Shown: positions 28,901 through 37,622 of the stretch, piece after piece
How positions within the stretch are numbered: the first letter of the stretch is position 1
Layout of the letters: each line of letters begins with the position of its first letter
NCBI RefSeq assembly: GCF_963678635.1
Contig: NC_087068.1
Coordinates: forward strand, 13,336,027 to 13,400,026
Length of the DNA: 64,000 bases
Origin: Symsagittifera roscoffensis
Lineage: Eukaryota > Xenacoelomorpha > Acoela > Convolutidae
Direction: 5' to 3'
Program-made: the position numbers and the translations under genes
Notes under the pieces: generated by a model
What the model was told of the DNA's origin: nothing
Databases searched by the model: none
The model's input: the letters and a program-made list of their open reading frames with translations, nothing else

Positions 28901-30869
28901 CCCTGAACCACATTTACACTTGCTCCGAACGTAGCGACGTTTGAAAGCACGGTAGCTAAAGTTTCAGGTCTAAAGCCAATGGTTATATGACCTTAGGACA
29001 TTAGTTTCCAGTTTGTGTATGGCAGTTCAACGCCTGCAACAAAATCCAGCTGCAATGACAAATCTGCAATGAGATGAGAGTAACAGTTTTTGCAACGCCG
29101 AAGGAAAACTTTTGATTGGGCCATACTAATCATTATATAAACACATCGACAAAAAGTATATAATTTAATGGTATTAATTTACGTTTAGTTTAGTAGTCAT
29201 TAAATGAAGTAGAATGATTATATTTCACTTCTTTTAATTAGCCCCGGCCCTTGTTCCATCTTTGGCCTTTTTCCGTGGGGAAGAGAAATGTCATCCCGTG
29301 ACTGAAGGGCAATTCGAACGACCTTTGTATTAAAGGCCGCGCGTTATACCCACGGTTGCTTACTAGATTTTACTCGCTGCTGCTTAGCTTCCAATCTCAC
29401 GCCCAAACGAATCCAATGAGTGGTAAAAAAAATTTGCTGTCAGAACATTCCGGGTAACTTCCACAGCCACAGCAAATCTGACCATTTCTGTTTACCCGGG
29501 TCGAGATCCCGCTCAAAAACCGCTCAAGATTTGAGCGGTTTGAGCGGTTTTCCAGCAAGATTTGAGCGGTTTGAGCGGTTTGTGCGGTTTTTTTGGAAAA
29601 ACCACTCAAATCGCTCAAATCTTGCTTAAAAAACCGCTCAAAAACCGCTCAAAAACCGCTCATTTCTTGCGGTGATTTTTGAACGGTTTTTCAAGCAATA
29701 TTTGAGCGGTTTTTGAGCGGTTTTCGAGCGGTCTTCCCGGGTCGAGGTCCCAGACTCAACGTTTCTCTAGAGTTTCCCCCCCCCCCCCAACGTACCCCCC
29801 CCCCCTCAACGTACCCCCCAACCCACGACGTAACCCCCTCACGTTTAACCATCCCCCCACGAAACCCCCAACCACCACGTGCCTCCTCTCTCTCTAGTTA
29901 GGGGACATCTAACTCTAGTAAGGGACATCAACTCTAGTAAGAGGTGAGGGGGGACATCAACTCTAGTAAGAGGTGGGGGGGTTGGTGTGCGATCTTATAA
30001 TCGATTATTTTTGTTATTTTGTTGAGACTGACAATAAAAATCCTGACAGTATATTTGTTGTGCATGTCTAAAACATTCAACATATTCAGTAGAACAAATA
30101 CAGCGAATATTATGCTTCCAGCAAGTCCGGATAGACTAATGGATAAGGCGTCTGACTTCGAATCAGAAGATTGAGGGTTCGAATCCCTCTGTGGTCGACT
30201 TTTTATTATTAAATCTTGCGCGGTTTTTGAGCGGTTTTTTTGGATAAACCGCTCAAAACCGTTCAAATCTTGCGCGGTTTTTGAGCGGTTTTTTTAGATA
30301 AACCGTTCAAAAACCGCTCAAACCGCTCATTTTGAAGCAAGATTTTGAGCGTAATTGTCTAAAAAAACCGCTCAAACCGCTCAAATCTTGCTTCAAATTA
30401 GTTGAAAAATCTCGACTCGGGTACTAGAGAACGTATATTCCACGATTATTTAACTTTTACTTCCGTATTTACAAAGAAAAGAAGGCGTATGCATCTGCAC
30501 TGCACGTAGGCTTTTTTTCACGCAGAACTTTTTTATACCATTTTGATTAAAGGTTGATGCCAGAAAACACTTACCAGCTCTCAGTCCTTTGAGAATTCTG
30601 TGGAAGCTCTCGGTGTCTTTTTCAGACGCAAATTTTAACTTCACGGCAGCATTGTTCAAGTTCAGCACCACAGCCAATCGCCCTGCTCTGCAGTACTCTC
30701 CTTTTGTCGTAACAGTAAACTGATAAGCAACTTGCCCCTGCGAGGAAAGCACAAAATTAACACTTTCATCGCATATTTTCAACTCGACTTTAAATTGCCG
30801 CGCATCTGATGCATCAGATTCACCATAGTCATTCAACTGGACGAGCTGAACTTTTTCATAAGAGGTCAT
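25314..30869 (-). CDS. CARM1: Histone/protein arginine methyltransferase CARM1 (PRMT4), gene span
   Basis: Four exons (30869-30575, 27990-27752, 27586-26858, 25976-25314) join with matching phases to give about 641 residues; human CARM1 has 608. It transfers methyl groups from S-adenosylmethionine to arginines of histone H3 and coactivators, making asymmetric dimethylarginine in the nucleus. Order: N-terminal PH-like domain (1-98), YFQFYG motif, SAM motif [12 protein letters not shown], post-I AIEAS, double-E loop [14 protein letters not shown] loop LTHWYQVRC, beta-barrel ending [12 protein letters not shown], then a Gln/Asn/Gly-rich tail in place of the vertebrate activation domain. All catalytic motifs are intact. 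COX5A lies immediately upstream on the same strand. Confidence 0.96.
25977..26857. other. CARM1 intron 3
   Basis: Carries a repeat F fragment at about 26180-26320. The rest is AT-rich with no coding signal. Confidence 0.5.
26858..27586 (-). CDS. CARM1: CARM1 exon 3 (catalytic core)
   Basis: Acceptor TTGTTTTAG|GTCG, donor GTCAAG|GTTAAC; 243 codons. Holds the Rossmann fold, the [11 protein letters not shown] double-E loop with both catalytic glutamates, [12 protein letters not shown], and the THW loop. Confidence 0.97.
27752..27990 (-). CDS. CARM1: CARM1 exon 2
   Basis: Acceptor TTTTTTAG|GTGC, donor AATAAA|GTCAGT. After an acidic linker it encodes [20 protein letters not shown] and [14 protein letters not shown], the helix that closes over the cofactor. 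Confidence 0.95.
27991..29400. other. CARM1 intron 1, exon-2 side
   Basis: AT-rich; no repeat family or RNA gene recognised before the GAGCGG arrays. Confidence 0.45.
29499..29745. repeat. Palindromic GAGCGGTTT / AACCGCTC array, block 1
   Basis: About twenty copies of TTTGAGCGGTTT or its reverse complement are interleaved in both orientations, so the block can fold into many alternative hairpins. It is bracketed by direct repeats CCCGGGTCGAGATCCC (near 29496) and CCCGGGTCGAGGTCCC (near 29735). Confidence 0.9.
29770..29990. repeat. C-rich minisatellite and ACTCTAGTAAG repeats
   Basis: Runs of 8-12 C spaced by CAACGTA (29776-29815) decay into C-rich sequence. Three to four copies of CTCTAGTAAG with GGACATCAA spacers follow (29895-29980). 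Confidence 0.8.
30125..30197 (+). tRNA. tRNA-Arg(TCG)-like gene or pseudogene, antisense in CARM1 intron 1
   Basis: The 73-nt sequence has a D-loop block TAATGGATAAGG, an anticodon arm TCTGA-CTTCGAA-TCAGA with anticodon TCG, and an intact T arm (GAGGG TTCGAAT CCCTC); the last gives a consensus B box. A Pol III terminator (TTTTT) starts at about 30200. The acceptor stem has two mismatches (positions 2-71 and 6-67) plus a G-U, and the D stem has one A-G mismatch, so the 5' half is damaged. It may be a pseudogene or still be transcribed. Confidence 0.65.
30208..30402. repeat. Palindromic GAGCGG array, block 2
   Basis: Same unit as block 1 in both orientations, for example GCGCGGTTTTTGAGCGG and AACCGCTCAAACCGCTC. 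It ends at TCTCGACTCGGGTAC (near 30411), an inverted form of the bracket seen at block 1. The tRNA-like sequence lies between the blocks. Confidence 0.88.
30575..30869 (-). CDS. CARM1: CARM1 exon 1 (PH-like N-terminal domain)
   Basis: ATG at 30867-30869; donor GAGCTG|GTAAGT. Encodes 98 residues including '[20 protein letters not shown]' and '[12 protein letters not shown]', which align with the CARM1 N-terminal domain (human ... SFYNILKTCRG). An acceptor-like AAGTTTTAG lies 7 nt upstream of the ATG, so a 5' UTR intron or a trans-splice site is possible. Confidence 0.9.
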
Positions 30870-31090
30870 AACAAATCTAAAACTTACTTATATTTAGGAC
30901 CACAGCAGTTCAATCATTCAATTGCTTTCATAAGTATATTTTAGCATTCTAAAAAGTATGTTAGTGTTCAATTTCAATTCTACTCAGAATAAGTACTCAG
31001 TGCAAGTTAGCCCGAAATATAATGTATATCTCCGATTTTTAGAGTATTAAGTATAGTTCATCAGCTAGTGTATTTTTCAAAGTACGATAG
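30870..31090 (-). other. Short COX5A-CARM1 intergenic spacer
   Basis: Only 221 bp separate the COX5A stop from the CARM1 ATG on the same strand. I find no AATAAA or ATTAAA on the minus strand here, and the CARM1 ATG is preceded by an acceptor-like TTTTAG. This is what one would expect of a polycistronic, trans-spliced pair, but a compact ordinary arrangement is possible. Confidence 0.5.
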
Positions 31091-31552
31091 TTAACTCTTT
31101 CCAGGTCCGAAAATTTTTCCTTGGTTTCCTACAAGACCAAGCTCTGCGGGAAGAGGCACTCCTAGCTCTTCAAGTTCTGGCTTGATTTCTTGAATGACAT
31201 AGTTGTAAAGCCTTTCGCGGTAGGCTGCTTTGTACATGATGATCTCCACGATCCTCACCGCTGTTGCAAAATCGTTCAAACGGCGAGCAGCCCTTAAGGC
31301 TGCGATGCATATTCTCGGCTCTGGGACACAGTCGTACCGAATAAGATTGTTAAGCCCCATTCTCAATTCCCATTCGTCGATATTTTCTTTGTTGAAATAC
31401 TGTTCCCAACGATCGTCGAATTCGGGATCCTGTTCGGGATGCGAGTTAGAGCCAAACCGAAGAGATGATTTTGCAATTGGTGCCGCTTTTGTGAGTTGTA
31501 AAGGCCGAAAGGCACAAGCCCTGGCAGTTTGTCTAACCAGTACGCCCAGCAT
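31091..31552 (-). CDS. COX5A: Cytochrome c oxidase subunit 5A, mitochondrial precursor
   Basis: 153 codons from the ATG at 31550-31552, two bases after an acceptor-like GCTTTCAG. The first ~35 residues (MLGVLVRQTARACAFRPLQL...) are Arg-rich with no acids, as in a mitochondrial targeting peptide. The mature part carries the family core: DPEFDDRWEQYFNKENIDEW, NLIRYDCVPEPRICIAALRA, RRLNDFATAVRIVE, YNYVIQEIKPELEELGVPLP, AELGL. It is a nuclear-encoded structural subunit of complex IV on the matrix side of the inner membrane, where the vertebrate protein binds diiodothyronine. Length matches the human precursor (150). The C-terminus is ~11 residues longer. Frame further upstream of the ATG is intronic in character and left out. 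Confidence 0.96.
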   Translation of the reverse strand: MLGVLVRQTARACAFRPLQLTKAAPIAKSSLRFGSNSHPEQDPEFDDRWEQYFNKENIDEWELRMGLNNLIRYDCVPEPRICIAALRAARRLNDFATAVRIVEIIMYKAAYRERLYNYVIQEIKPELEELGVPLPAELGLVGNQGKIFGPGKS

Positions 31553-31959
31553 TTCTGAAAGCAAAAAAAAACTAAGGAACAATTTGAAAAACTGGCATGA
31601 CAAATATGAAATAATCGCAGTACGACTGAATACCGTTGAAAAATCGAACGTATTAATAGCAAAAAGATAATAATAACAAAATGCAAGAGTCAGCAATGCT
31701 ATTTTCATTTGATAAATTACAATAACACGATATTATGGCAACAAACGTTCAGTTACGAAAAAAATATATTAAAATGTTAATTCGAACGTTTTCGGAATTA
31801 TGTTCATCGCCAAGTTAATAGAAGTGACATGAAACGATTACAGCCGTTGAAACATCAAGAGTGACAATTGCAGTGTTCTAAGCAAAACAATAATAATAAT
31901 AATTATCACAAAGGATTTAGAACTAATCCAAGGGTTCGCATAAAACCCAGTGATTGGGA
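31553..31959. other. 5' flank or intron of COX5A
   Basis: AT-rich, with a short ATA/TAA repeat at about 31888-31900. No coding signal; a 5' UTR exon could lie here or further right. Confidence 0.45.
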
Positions 31960-32455
31960 GGTTCAACGTTCGTGTTTCAGTTGTTAAAGTTAAGTTTCTT
32001 CAAATCTCTACAGTTGTTGCAGCCACATAATATCCGCCAAGTGCATGAATCTGCTTCGTTGTAGCGGGTTTTGAAGAACTTCGTATAAACTTCCAGCAGT
32101 TTAATTTTGCATCCTGGATCAAGATTATGTCAAATTTGAAGTAATCGTTAAAAAGATTGGCCAGACGGCAAGCTCGAAACCAGTAATCTGATTCACACTT
32201 CTTCAGACGTATTTGTTGGCAGGCAAAATAACGTGTTGCTTGTGTTCATCGAGTACCGATGTCTGTGATGGTTACTTGACTACGCCAGTCTATGTCAACT
32301 TTTCCGGTTAGTATTTTGGCAAACAAGAGAATAACATGAAGTTCTTGATATAAGGAGATTGGAAGGATATCGAGTTTCACGAGCTTATCCTTATAGGATA
32401 TGTTGTTTGTGATGAAGATCCATGATACTGTGTAACAGTCGCCTACTTCAGTCAC
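31960..32455 (-). mobile_element. Relic 3' end of a CR1/L2-like LINE ORF2
   Basis: Minus-strand translation shows 'ISYKDKLVKLDILPISLYQ', an in-frame TGA, 'CRLANLFNDYFKFD', then in a second frame 'KIKLLEVYTKFFKTRYNEAD' and the terminal LCGCNNC. This is the usual C-terminal order of invertebrate LINE ORF2 proteins, with one stop and one frame change. Its upstream part is cut off exactly where repeat A begins. Confidence 0.75.
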
Positions 32456-33216
32456 ATATGAGGCTTAAGCAAAATAGGCCCTATAACCATTGGCTCAATG
32501 GTTATAGGGACACTATCTCTTGTGTTTTTCTACCTCAAGAACGGTCGGAGCCGATTCGGTTCGCTTGCGACATGAGACTAGAACCCGTTACAGCTTAAAG
32601 GCTACTACCAAAATATCCCCCACTCTAGAAAATAAGAACGTCCCCATACTTAGGTCTCGAAATACCCGAAATACGCGAACGCCGTTAAAAACAGGGTCGG
32701 AACAATCCGTTAAGTTACTTTTTATTGGACAGTGGAACCTTGATCCATTTCAGATGGATCAACCTAAAACTCGCCTTATCTCAACATAACAATCATAAAA
32801 CACACTCGAGAAAATTAAATTAGAGACTCACATTTTGATGCACTCGAGTACAAGGAGTAATTAAATTGGTAAGCAACTCGAGAATTAGATAAAATAACTA
32901 GATAAGTTTAATACTAATCAGTTTTGATAACAGAAGTAAACTCTGGCTCTAGAATTGGAGTTTTTGTGTGAACCATTGGGACACTCAAGCTGTCCACCTT
33001 TCCATTGAAGGCTCACTCTAGTTCGTTTCAAATAGTTGTTCTCTCTTCTTTTTATTATCTCTCCTCCTATTCCGGGATAAAACAGCTCTACTCGTGTATT
33101 ATTTTGTATCGGGAAATTGCGAATAGCTTTTTCCTGCTCTTTTCTTGAGTATTTTCCCGCAATTGAGTATTTTCCCGCAAGTTTCTTGAGTATTTTCCCG
33201 CAAGTTCTGTCTCAAG
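32434..33216 (+). repeat. Repeat A, copy 1 (3'-truncated)
   Basis: Starts TGTAACAGTCGCCTACTTC, with CATATGAGGCTTAAG, ATAGGCCCTATAACCATTGG, CGACATGAGACTAGAACCC and GATCCATTTCAGATGGATC inside. It ends in ATTTTCCCGCAA repeats (33150-33205), where copy 2 begins. LTR-like in starting with TG and being tandem, but no matching CA end, primer site or coding partner was found. Confidence 0.8.
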
Positions 33217-34095
33217 TAACAGTCGCCTACTTTAGTCACATATGAGGCTTAAGAAAAATAGGCCCTATAACCATTGGCTCAAGAGTCAGGGACACTATCT
33301 CTTGTGTTTTTCTACCTCAAGAACGGTCGGAGCCAATTCGGTTCGCTTGCGACATGAGACTGGAACCCGTTAAAGCCTAAAGGCCACTACCAAAATACCC
33401 CCCCCTCTAAAAATAAGAACGTCCCCATACTTAGGTCTCGAAATACCCAAAATACATGAACGCCGTTAAAAACCGGGTCGGAACAATCCGCTTAGTTACT
33501 TTTTATTGGACAGTGGAACTTTGATCCATTTCAGATGGATCAACCTATAACTCGCCTTATCTCAACATAACTATCATAAAATACACTCGAGAAATTTAAA
33601 TTGAGAACTCACATGTCGATGCACTTGAGTATGAGGAGTAAGTAAAAGATGAGCAGCTTGAGAATTAAATAATATAACTAAATAAGTTTGATGCTAATTA
33701 GTTTTAACAACAGAAGTAAGTTCTGTCTCAAGAATCAAAGTCTCTGAATGAACCATTGGGACACTCGAGTTGTCCACTCTTCCATCGAATGTTCACTCCT
33801 TTCCGTTCGAATAGTCGTCCTTTCTCAAGTCTGTATTCTATTTTCCTGTTTTCAGGAACAGACAGCTCTACTCGTATCGAGAAATTGCGAATAGCAATTT
33901 CCTGCCTTTTTCTTGAGTAGTTTCCCGCAATTGTTAATTCGGTCGTTCTGATCTTTGACTTTTGCGTTTTCAGTTGGTTCGAGAAAACTGAGCATGACAG
34001 GCTCCATTCGAAATTTTTAAAATTAAAACTTCACTCCAAAATTACGTGTTTCTCAAGGTCAAACCTCCAGACATGACCGACTGGCACATACTCCC
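33217..34095 (+). repeat. Repeat A, copy 2, with leader region
   Basis: Follows copy 1 head-to-tail. Beyond the point where copy 1 stops it continues GTTTTCAG, AAAACTGAGCATGACAGGC and ATGACCGACTGGCACA, shared with the copies at 52400 and 59376. After the shared ATGACCGACTGGCACA it diverges. Confidence 0.8.
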
Positions 34096-34527
34096 CGGAC
34101 TCGAGATCGATGTCCTCATCGTGTGTTGTCATCCGCCAGTGAGTCCCAGAGAACCGAGTGTTGCTCAAGATACAGTGCCAGTGGTCATTTACAGAAGTTT
34201 GCATCGGACTTAAGTTTATCTACCTTCCAAAATTCACAACCATATAAAATTTCCACACTATCGCTAAACAGCAATCAAAATCTGCATACACCTGCACCCA
34301 TGAATTCCCGCTTTTTAAGCTGGTAATTTTAAAATTTCTTTTGTCCTATTCAGTCAGGAAATTGTCATGCATCCATTTGACTCATATAATAGATCTATCA
34401 TATTAATAACGATATTTTATTCATCTAAAATTTCTTTTTTAGTGAACCCAGATTTCATTCAAGTTCACTCTCAAGCCCCCTCCCTCTCAAGACTCAAGAC
34501 TCTAGAATTTCCTTTCGAGCCACTGGC
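34096..34527. other. Spacer between repeat A and the multi-ORF block
   Basis: No coding signal on either strand that I trust. The 3' end of the minus-strand block, including any poly(A) site, should lie here. Confidence 0.45.
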
Positions 34528-35316
34528 TCACCTCGTGTTCTTCGCCTTCGAGGTACCCGATACCGGTGTTCTTGGCACTGTAATTTGTTCCAACAGTGCC
34601 TCTTCGTCATCGGAGCTGATCACAATGTCCTCCCAGGCCTTCAACTGTTCATAGGATCGCATCCACTCCCTCTGCTCTTGCAACCTCTTCGATTGATTTG
34701 GTAGGCTCTTCACCTTCGACTCTCGGTTCAAACAGAAGGAGTTGTGAAGACTCATGCTTACATTCCTCGCCAGGTCCTCCTCCAGTATCGTTTCCCTCGC
34801 TCTAGATTTGTCTCTGGATACTCTGCCCATTCTTTTCCACCCCGCCGCGATCGCATTTCGATGGGTTAGCAGAGGTCTCTTAAAGGCATCTGGTCCTATT
34901 TCAGCTTGGAATTGTCGATATTCCTTTTGATGTTTCCTCATGTGGTCCTTCGTCACTACATACAACCAGGATGTCAACGTCGCACGAAACCAAGGAAAGA
35001 ATCTCAGGCGGCTCCATATATGTCTGACTTCCACTGGTATGGCGAATACCTTGCACGCCGTCTCAAACAACTCTAGCCTCCTGCTGTAATCTATAGCATG
35101 AATCGACTCAGCTGTTGGCTTTCTCGATTCTCTATACTTCGCTATATTTTCCTCAATCCATCGCAGAGCCAGCATCGTGCTCACCACCAAGATGGTCACC
35201 TTTTGTCGATGCTCCGGTAGTCCCAGTGACTTAATTTCTTCTACGTCCCAGATCAGACAGAGATTGGCGCGGTCTGAATACCACACTGTCTGCGCCAGAC
35301 AGTGTGGTATGGACAA
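34528..35316 (-). CDS. Unknown protein, frame C of the GC-rich multi-ORF block
   Basis: About 262 open codons, -1 relative to frame B, overlapping its end by 64 bp. The first codon of the open stretch is TTG, so independent initiation is not supported; a shift from frame B or a frameshift lesion is likelier. The sequence is charged and helix-rich ('SRLRFFPWFRATLTSWLYVV', 'KRLQEQREWMRSYEQLKAWE') and ends with an acidic SSDDEEALLEQ segment and TGA. No family recognised. Confidence 0.5.
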   Translation of the reverse strand: MSIPHCLAQTVWYSDRANLCLIWDVEEIKSLGLPEHRQKVTILVVSTMLALRWIEENIAKYRESRKPTAESIHAIDYSRRLELFETACKVFAIPVEVRHIWSRLRFFPWFRATLTSWLYVVTKDHMRKHQKEYRQFQAEIGPDAFKRPLLTHRNAIAAGWKRMGRVSRDKSRARETILEEDLARNVSMSLHNSFCLNRESKVKSLPNQSKRLQEQREWMRSYEQLKAWEDIVISSDDEEALLEQITVPRTPVSGTSKAKNTR

Positions 35317-37622
35317 TCCCCCTGTGTGAGGTCGATGCTTCTAAGATTGCGTTCTCCCGAAGCTTCTAGGAGAGGCTCAAGTTCCATCATTTTCTCGTGT
35401 ATCACGTCGACTTCTTCCGAGCTTGGAGCACCTACTGCGGGTTTCCCCACCACATTTTGCCTCCCGTGATCACTTGTATTTTCGCTCTCCAAGCCTAGGA
35501 GTCCTTCACCCCAGATTTCACTCAAGTCGTCTCTTTGTTCCTTTGGTACTGCTCCCCGGATCTTCCTCAATAGCTTGTGTGAATGATGTGACATCAGAGC
35601 TAGTCTCACGCATTTGGGCACTGAGAAGGCTTTGTCTATCAATACCCTCTGGCTGGACACCTCCACCATCGCCATGTGTAGTGGATAGTGGCTTCCACAT
35701 AGGTTAGCCAGCACTGACCCCACTAAGGATTTCGCATTTAGAGGCAATCCATACGCTTCGCTCATGGGAAATCCCATCTCCGCCTCGAGCCCAATCTTCC
35801 AACTCTTGATGTGCTTCTGGTTCACTTGTAACACTCCGGGCCATGATTCCACGCTCAACGCGGTCACCAGGTGGTGTTCTGACTCTAGCCTCTCCAGTGA
35901 CTGGAGACTGCACATTCTTGAGAAAAATCCCAAGGCAGTCGCTAGATTCACGGTGGTACTCGCGTAACATTCAGCCACTATCTGTATCTCGCTCTTCTCC
36001 CTTTCGGTGATATCCTCAAACCAGGTGATGAGGTCCTCTTTCTGGAAAGACTGTATCCTGACGCATGATCGTCCATCATAAGTATGCTCGCCGTTGCCAC
36101 ATGTCGAATCAAGACAACTGCCCTGCTCCATCCTCTTCACCGACCCTGTTCCACTCGTCACCTCACTTGACTCTTTCATCTGAGGCAGGATCAGCCTGTG
36201 TATTATACTCAAGGTCGCCAAGTCCTCATCCTCTGTCAGTGCCAATCTCACTCTCTCAGTGACCTCCTCAATCAGACTCGCGTGGGGATGTGGACACCAA
36301 GAGGGTCTGAGTAATTTCCATACCACTCCCAGATTCGTGGTCAACACGCCATTCCCGTTACCCATTTTTAGCTCCACTCTTTTACTTGAGCGTGGCACAC
36401 TTATCACTTCCGGCGTCCTCTCAAGGACCAGACCCAGGCTAGGTCTCTCTCTCTCCACAGTGTCTATCTCCATTATCTTCTCTGTCCAGAACTTCAGCAG
36501 CTCCGCCACTTCATAGTTTCTGTGGGCACCTCCAGCTTCCGGGTCCAAGAAGGGGTTGTACGCCATTCCCATTACTCCAGAAACATATTGGTACTCTCCC
36601 TTTCTGTTGAGTTTCAAGTACTCCCCTGACGAAGCCAGGTTGCGGTGAACGTCGTGTTTCTCTTCGAACTTCTTGTTGTAGAACCTTCGTATCTCATCCA
36701 ACTTCCTATGGTTCTCCAGAGATTGCCTAGAACCATCCTCCTTCTCTATCCCAGTGCTCTGGTACACATTCAAGATGCCTGTGGAGACTCTCCTTTCCAG
36801 CGTCTTGCTTCCAACTGCTCTCTGATGACATGCTAGGATGGTACTGTCAGTCATCATCGACATCGTCCACCTCAAGAAACAGGTTGCATCTTTCCTTCTT
36901 GCCAGACTCAAGCCTGAGTTGTCCCTGGCGACGTGCTGCATCAGCATTCGATATATCTCTAGATTTCTGCCTCCCAACTTCAACTTATCGTACGAAGTCA
37001 GTGTCTCCAGCTCTATCCCCAACAGGCTCCACGCGAACATCAGTTGTCCTGCAGTCCTGATAAAGGGATTCGCCATCAGCGGCGGTGCCGATGAGGGTGT
37101 CCTCATAGCCTCTTCAAAATGATCCTTCAATAAGTTCTGCCAGGATCTCTTCAGCTGGTTTGCCAATTCTATCTTGTTAACCTCAGCCTTCGGCTGGGTG
37201 GCCCAACTGTGTCGTTTGCGGGCCACTCCACTGTTCAATTTCTTCAAACAGTCTTCCATCTCCTTCAATGTCTCGAGGGCTATCCACCACGGTCGGGAGG
37301 TGTTTCTGGTTTTATTTTTCTCAAGAGGATCACTGGTCACTTGTTTCCCAACAGCCTGATGTTCACTTGAGACCCATTCTTTGCCAACATCTACTTCCCA
37401 GGTCTGCCCGCTCGTCGAATCTCGCTTCATTTTTATTCTCTGAGGTTTGAAATTCTCCTCTGTCACTGAACTAGTGGGATCTTCCATTTCTTTTTCTATG
37501 TCGAGCAGTTTCCTCGGTTCATAGCTACTCTTGTAGGCTGCCGTCTTCCATCGCGCCAGAACCATGGGGGCCGTTTCTCTCAAGTCTTTTTCCGAGACCG
37601 CATCAGCTGAAGGACTGCCCAA
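35253..37622 (-). CDS. Unknown protein, frame B part 3
   Basis: 790 codons to TGA, entered in frame directly after a TGA at 37623-37625. GC-rich and free of other stops. Helix-rich, with no zinc knuckle, no YxDD box and no DDE triad seen. Recognisable landmarks are 'KNTRNTSRPWWIALETLKEM', 'NPFLDPEAGGAHRNYEVAEL' and 'LLRPSWCPHPHASLIEEVTE'. The ATG nearest the start is at codon 20 (37563-37565). I do not recognise the family. It may be the continuation of a longer polyprotein through the TGA, or one of several decayed pieces. Confidence 0.55.
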   Translation of the reverse strand: MGSPSADAVSEKDLRETAPMVLARWKTAAYKSSYEPRKLLDIEKEMEDPTSSVTEENFKPQRIKMKRDSTSGQTWEVDVGKEWVSSEHQAVGKQVTSDPLEKNKTRNTSRPWWIALETLKEMEDCLKKLNSGVARKRHSWATQPKAEVNKIELANQLKRSWQNLLKDHFEEAMRTPSSAPPLMANPFIRTAGQLMFAWSLLGIELETLTSYDKLKLGGRNLEIYRMLMQHVARDNSGLSLARRKDATCFLRWTMSMMTDSTILACHQRAVGSKTLERRVSTGILNVYQSTGIEKEDGSRQSLENHRKLDEIRRFYNKKFEEKHDVHRNLASSGEYLKLNRKGEYQYVSGVMGMAYNPFLDPEAGGAHRNYEVAELLKFWTEKIMEIDTVERERPSLGLVLERTPEVISVPRSSKRVELKMGNGNGVLTTNLGVVWKLLRPSWCPHPHASLIEEVTERVRLALTEDEDLATLSIIHRLILPQMKESSEVTSGTGSVKRMEQGSCLDSTCGNGEHTYDGRSCVRIQSFQKEDLITWFEDITEREKSEIQIVAECYASTTVNLATALGFFSRMCSLQSLERLESEHHLVTALSVESWPGVLQVNQKHIKSWKIGLEAEMGFPMSEAYGLPLNAKSLVGSVLANLCGSHYPLHMAMVEVSSQRVLIDKAFSVPKCVRLALMSHHSHKLLRKIRGAVPKEQRDDLSEIWGEGLLGLESENTSDHGRQNVVGKPAVGAPSSEEVDVIHEKMMELEPLLEASGERNLRSIDLTQGDCPYHTVWRRQCGIQTAPISV
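35278..35310 (-). other. 15-bp perfect hairpin at the frame B / frame C crossover
   Basis: ATACCACACTGTCTG, loop GCG (minus strand), CAGACAGTGTGGTAT. On the minus strand it starts 6 nt after GGGGGA (35317-35322), and a one-base backward slip on GGG there would move a ribosome from frame B into frame C. The slip site is not a canonical X-XXY-YYZ heptamer, because the A-site codon re-pairs poorly. Confidence 0.6.
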
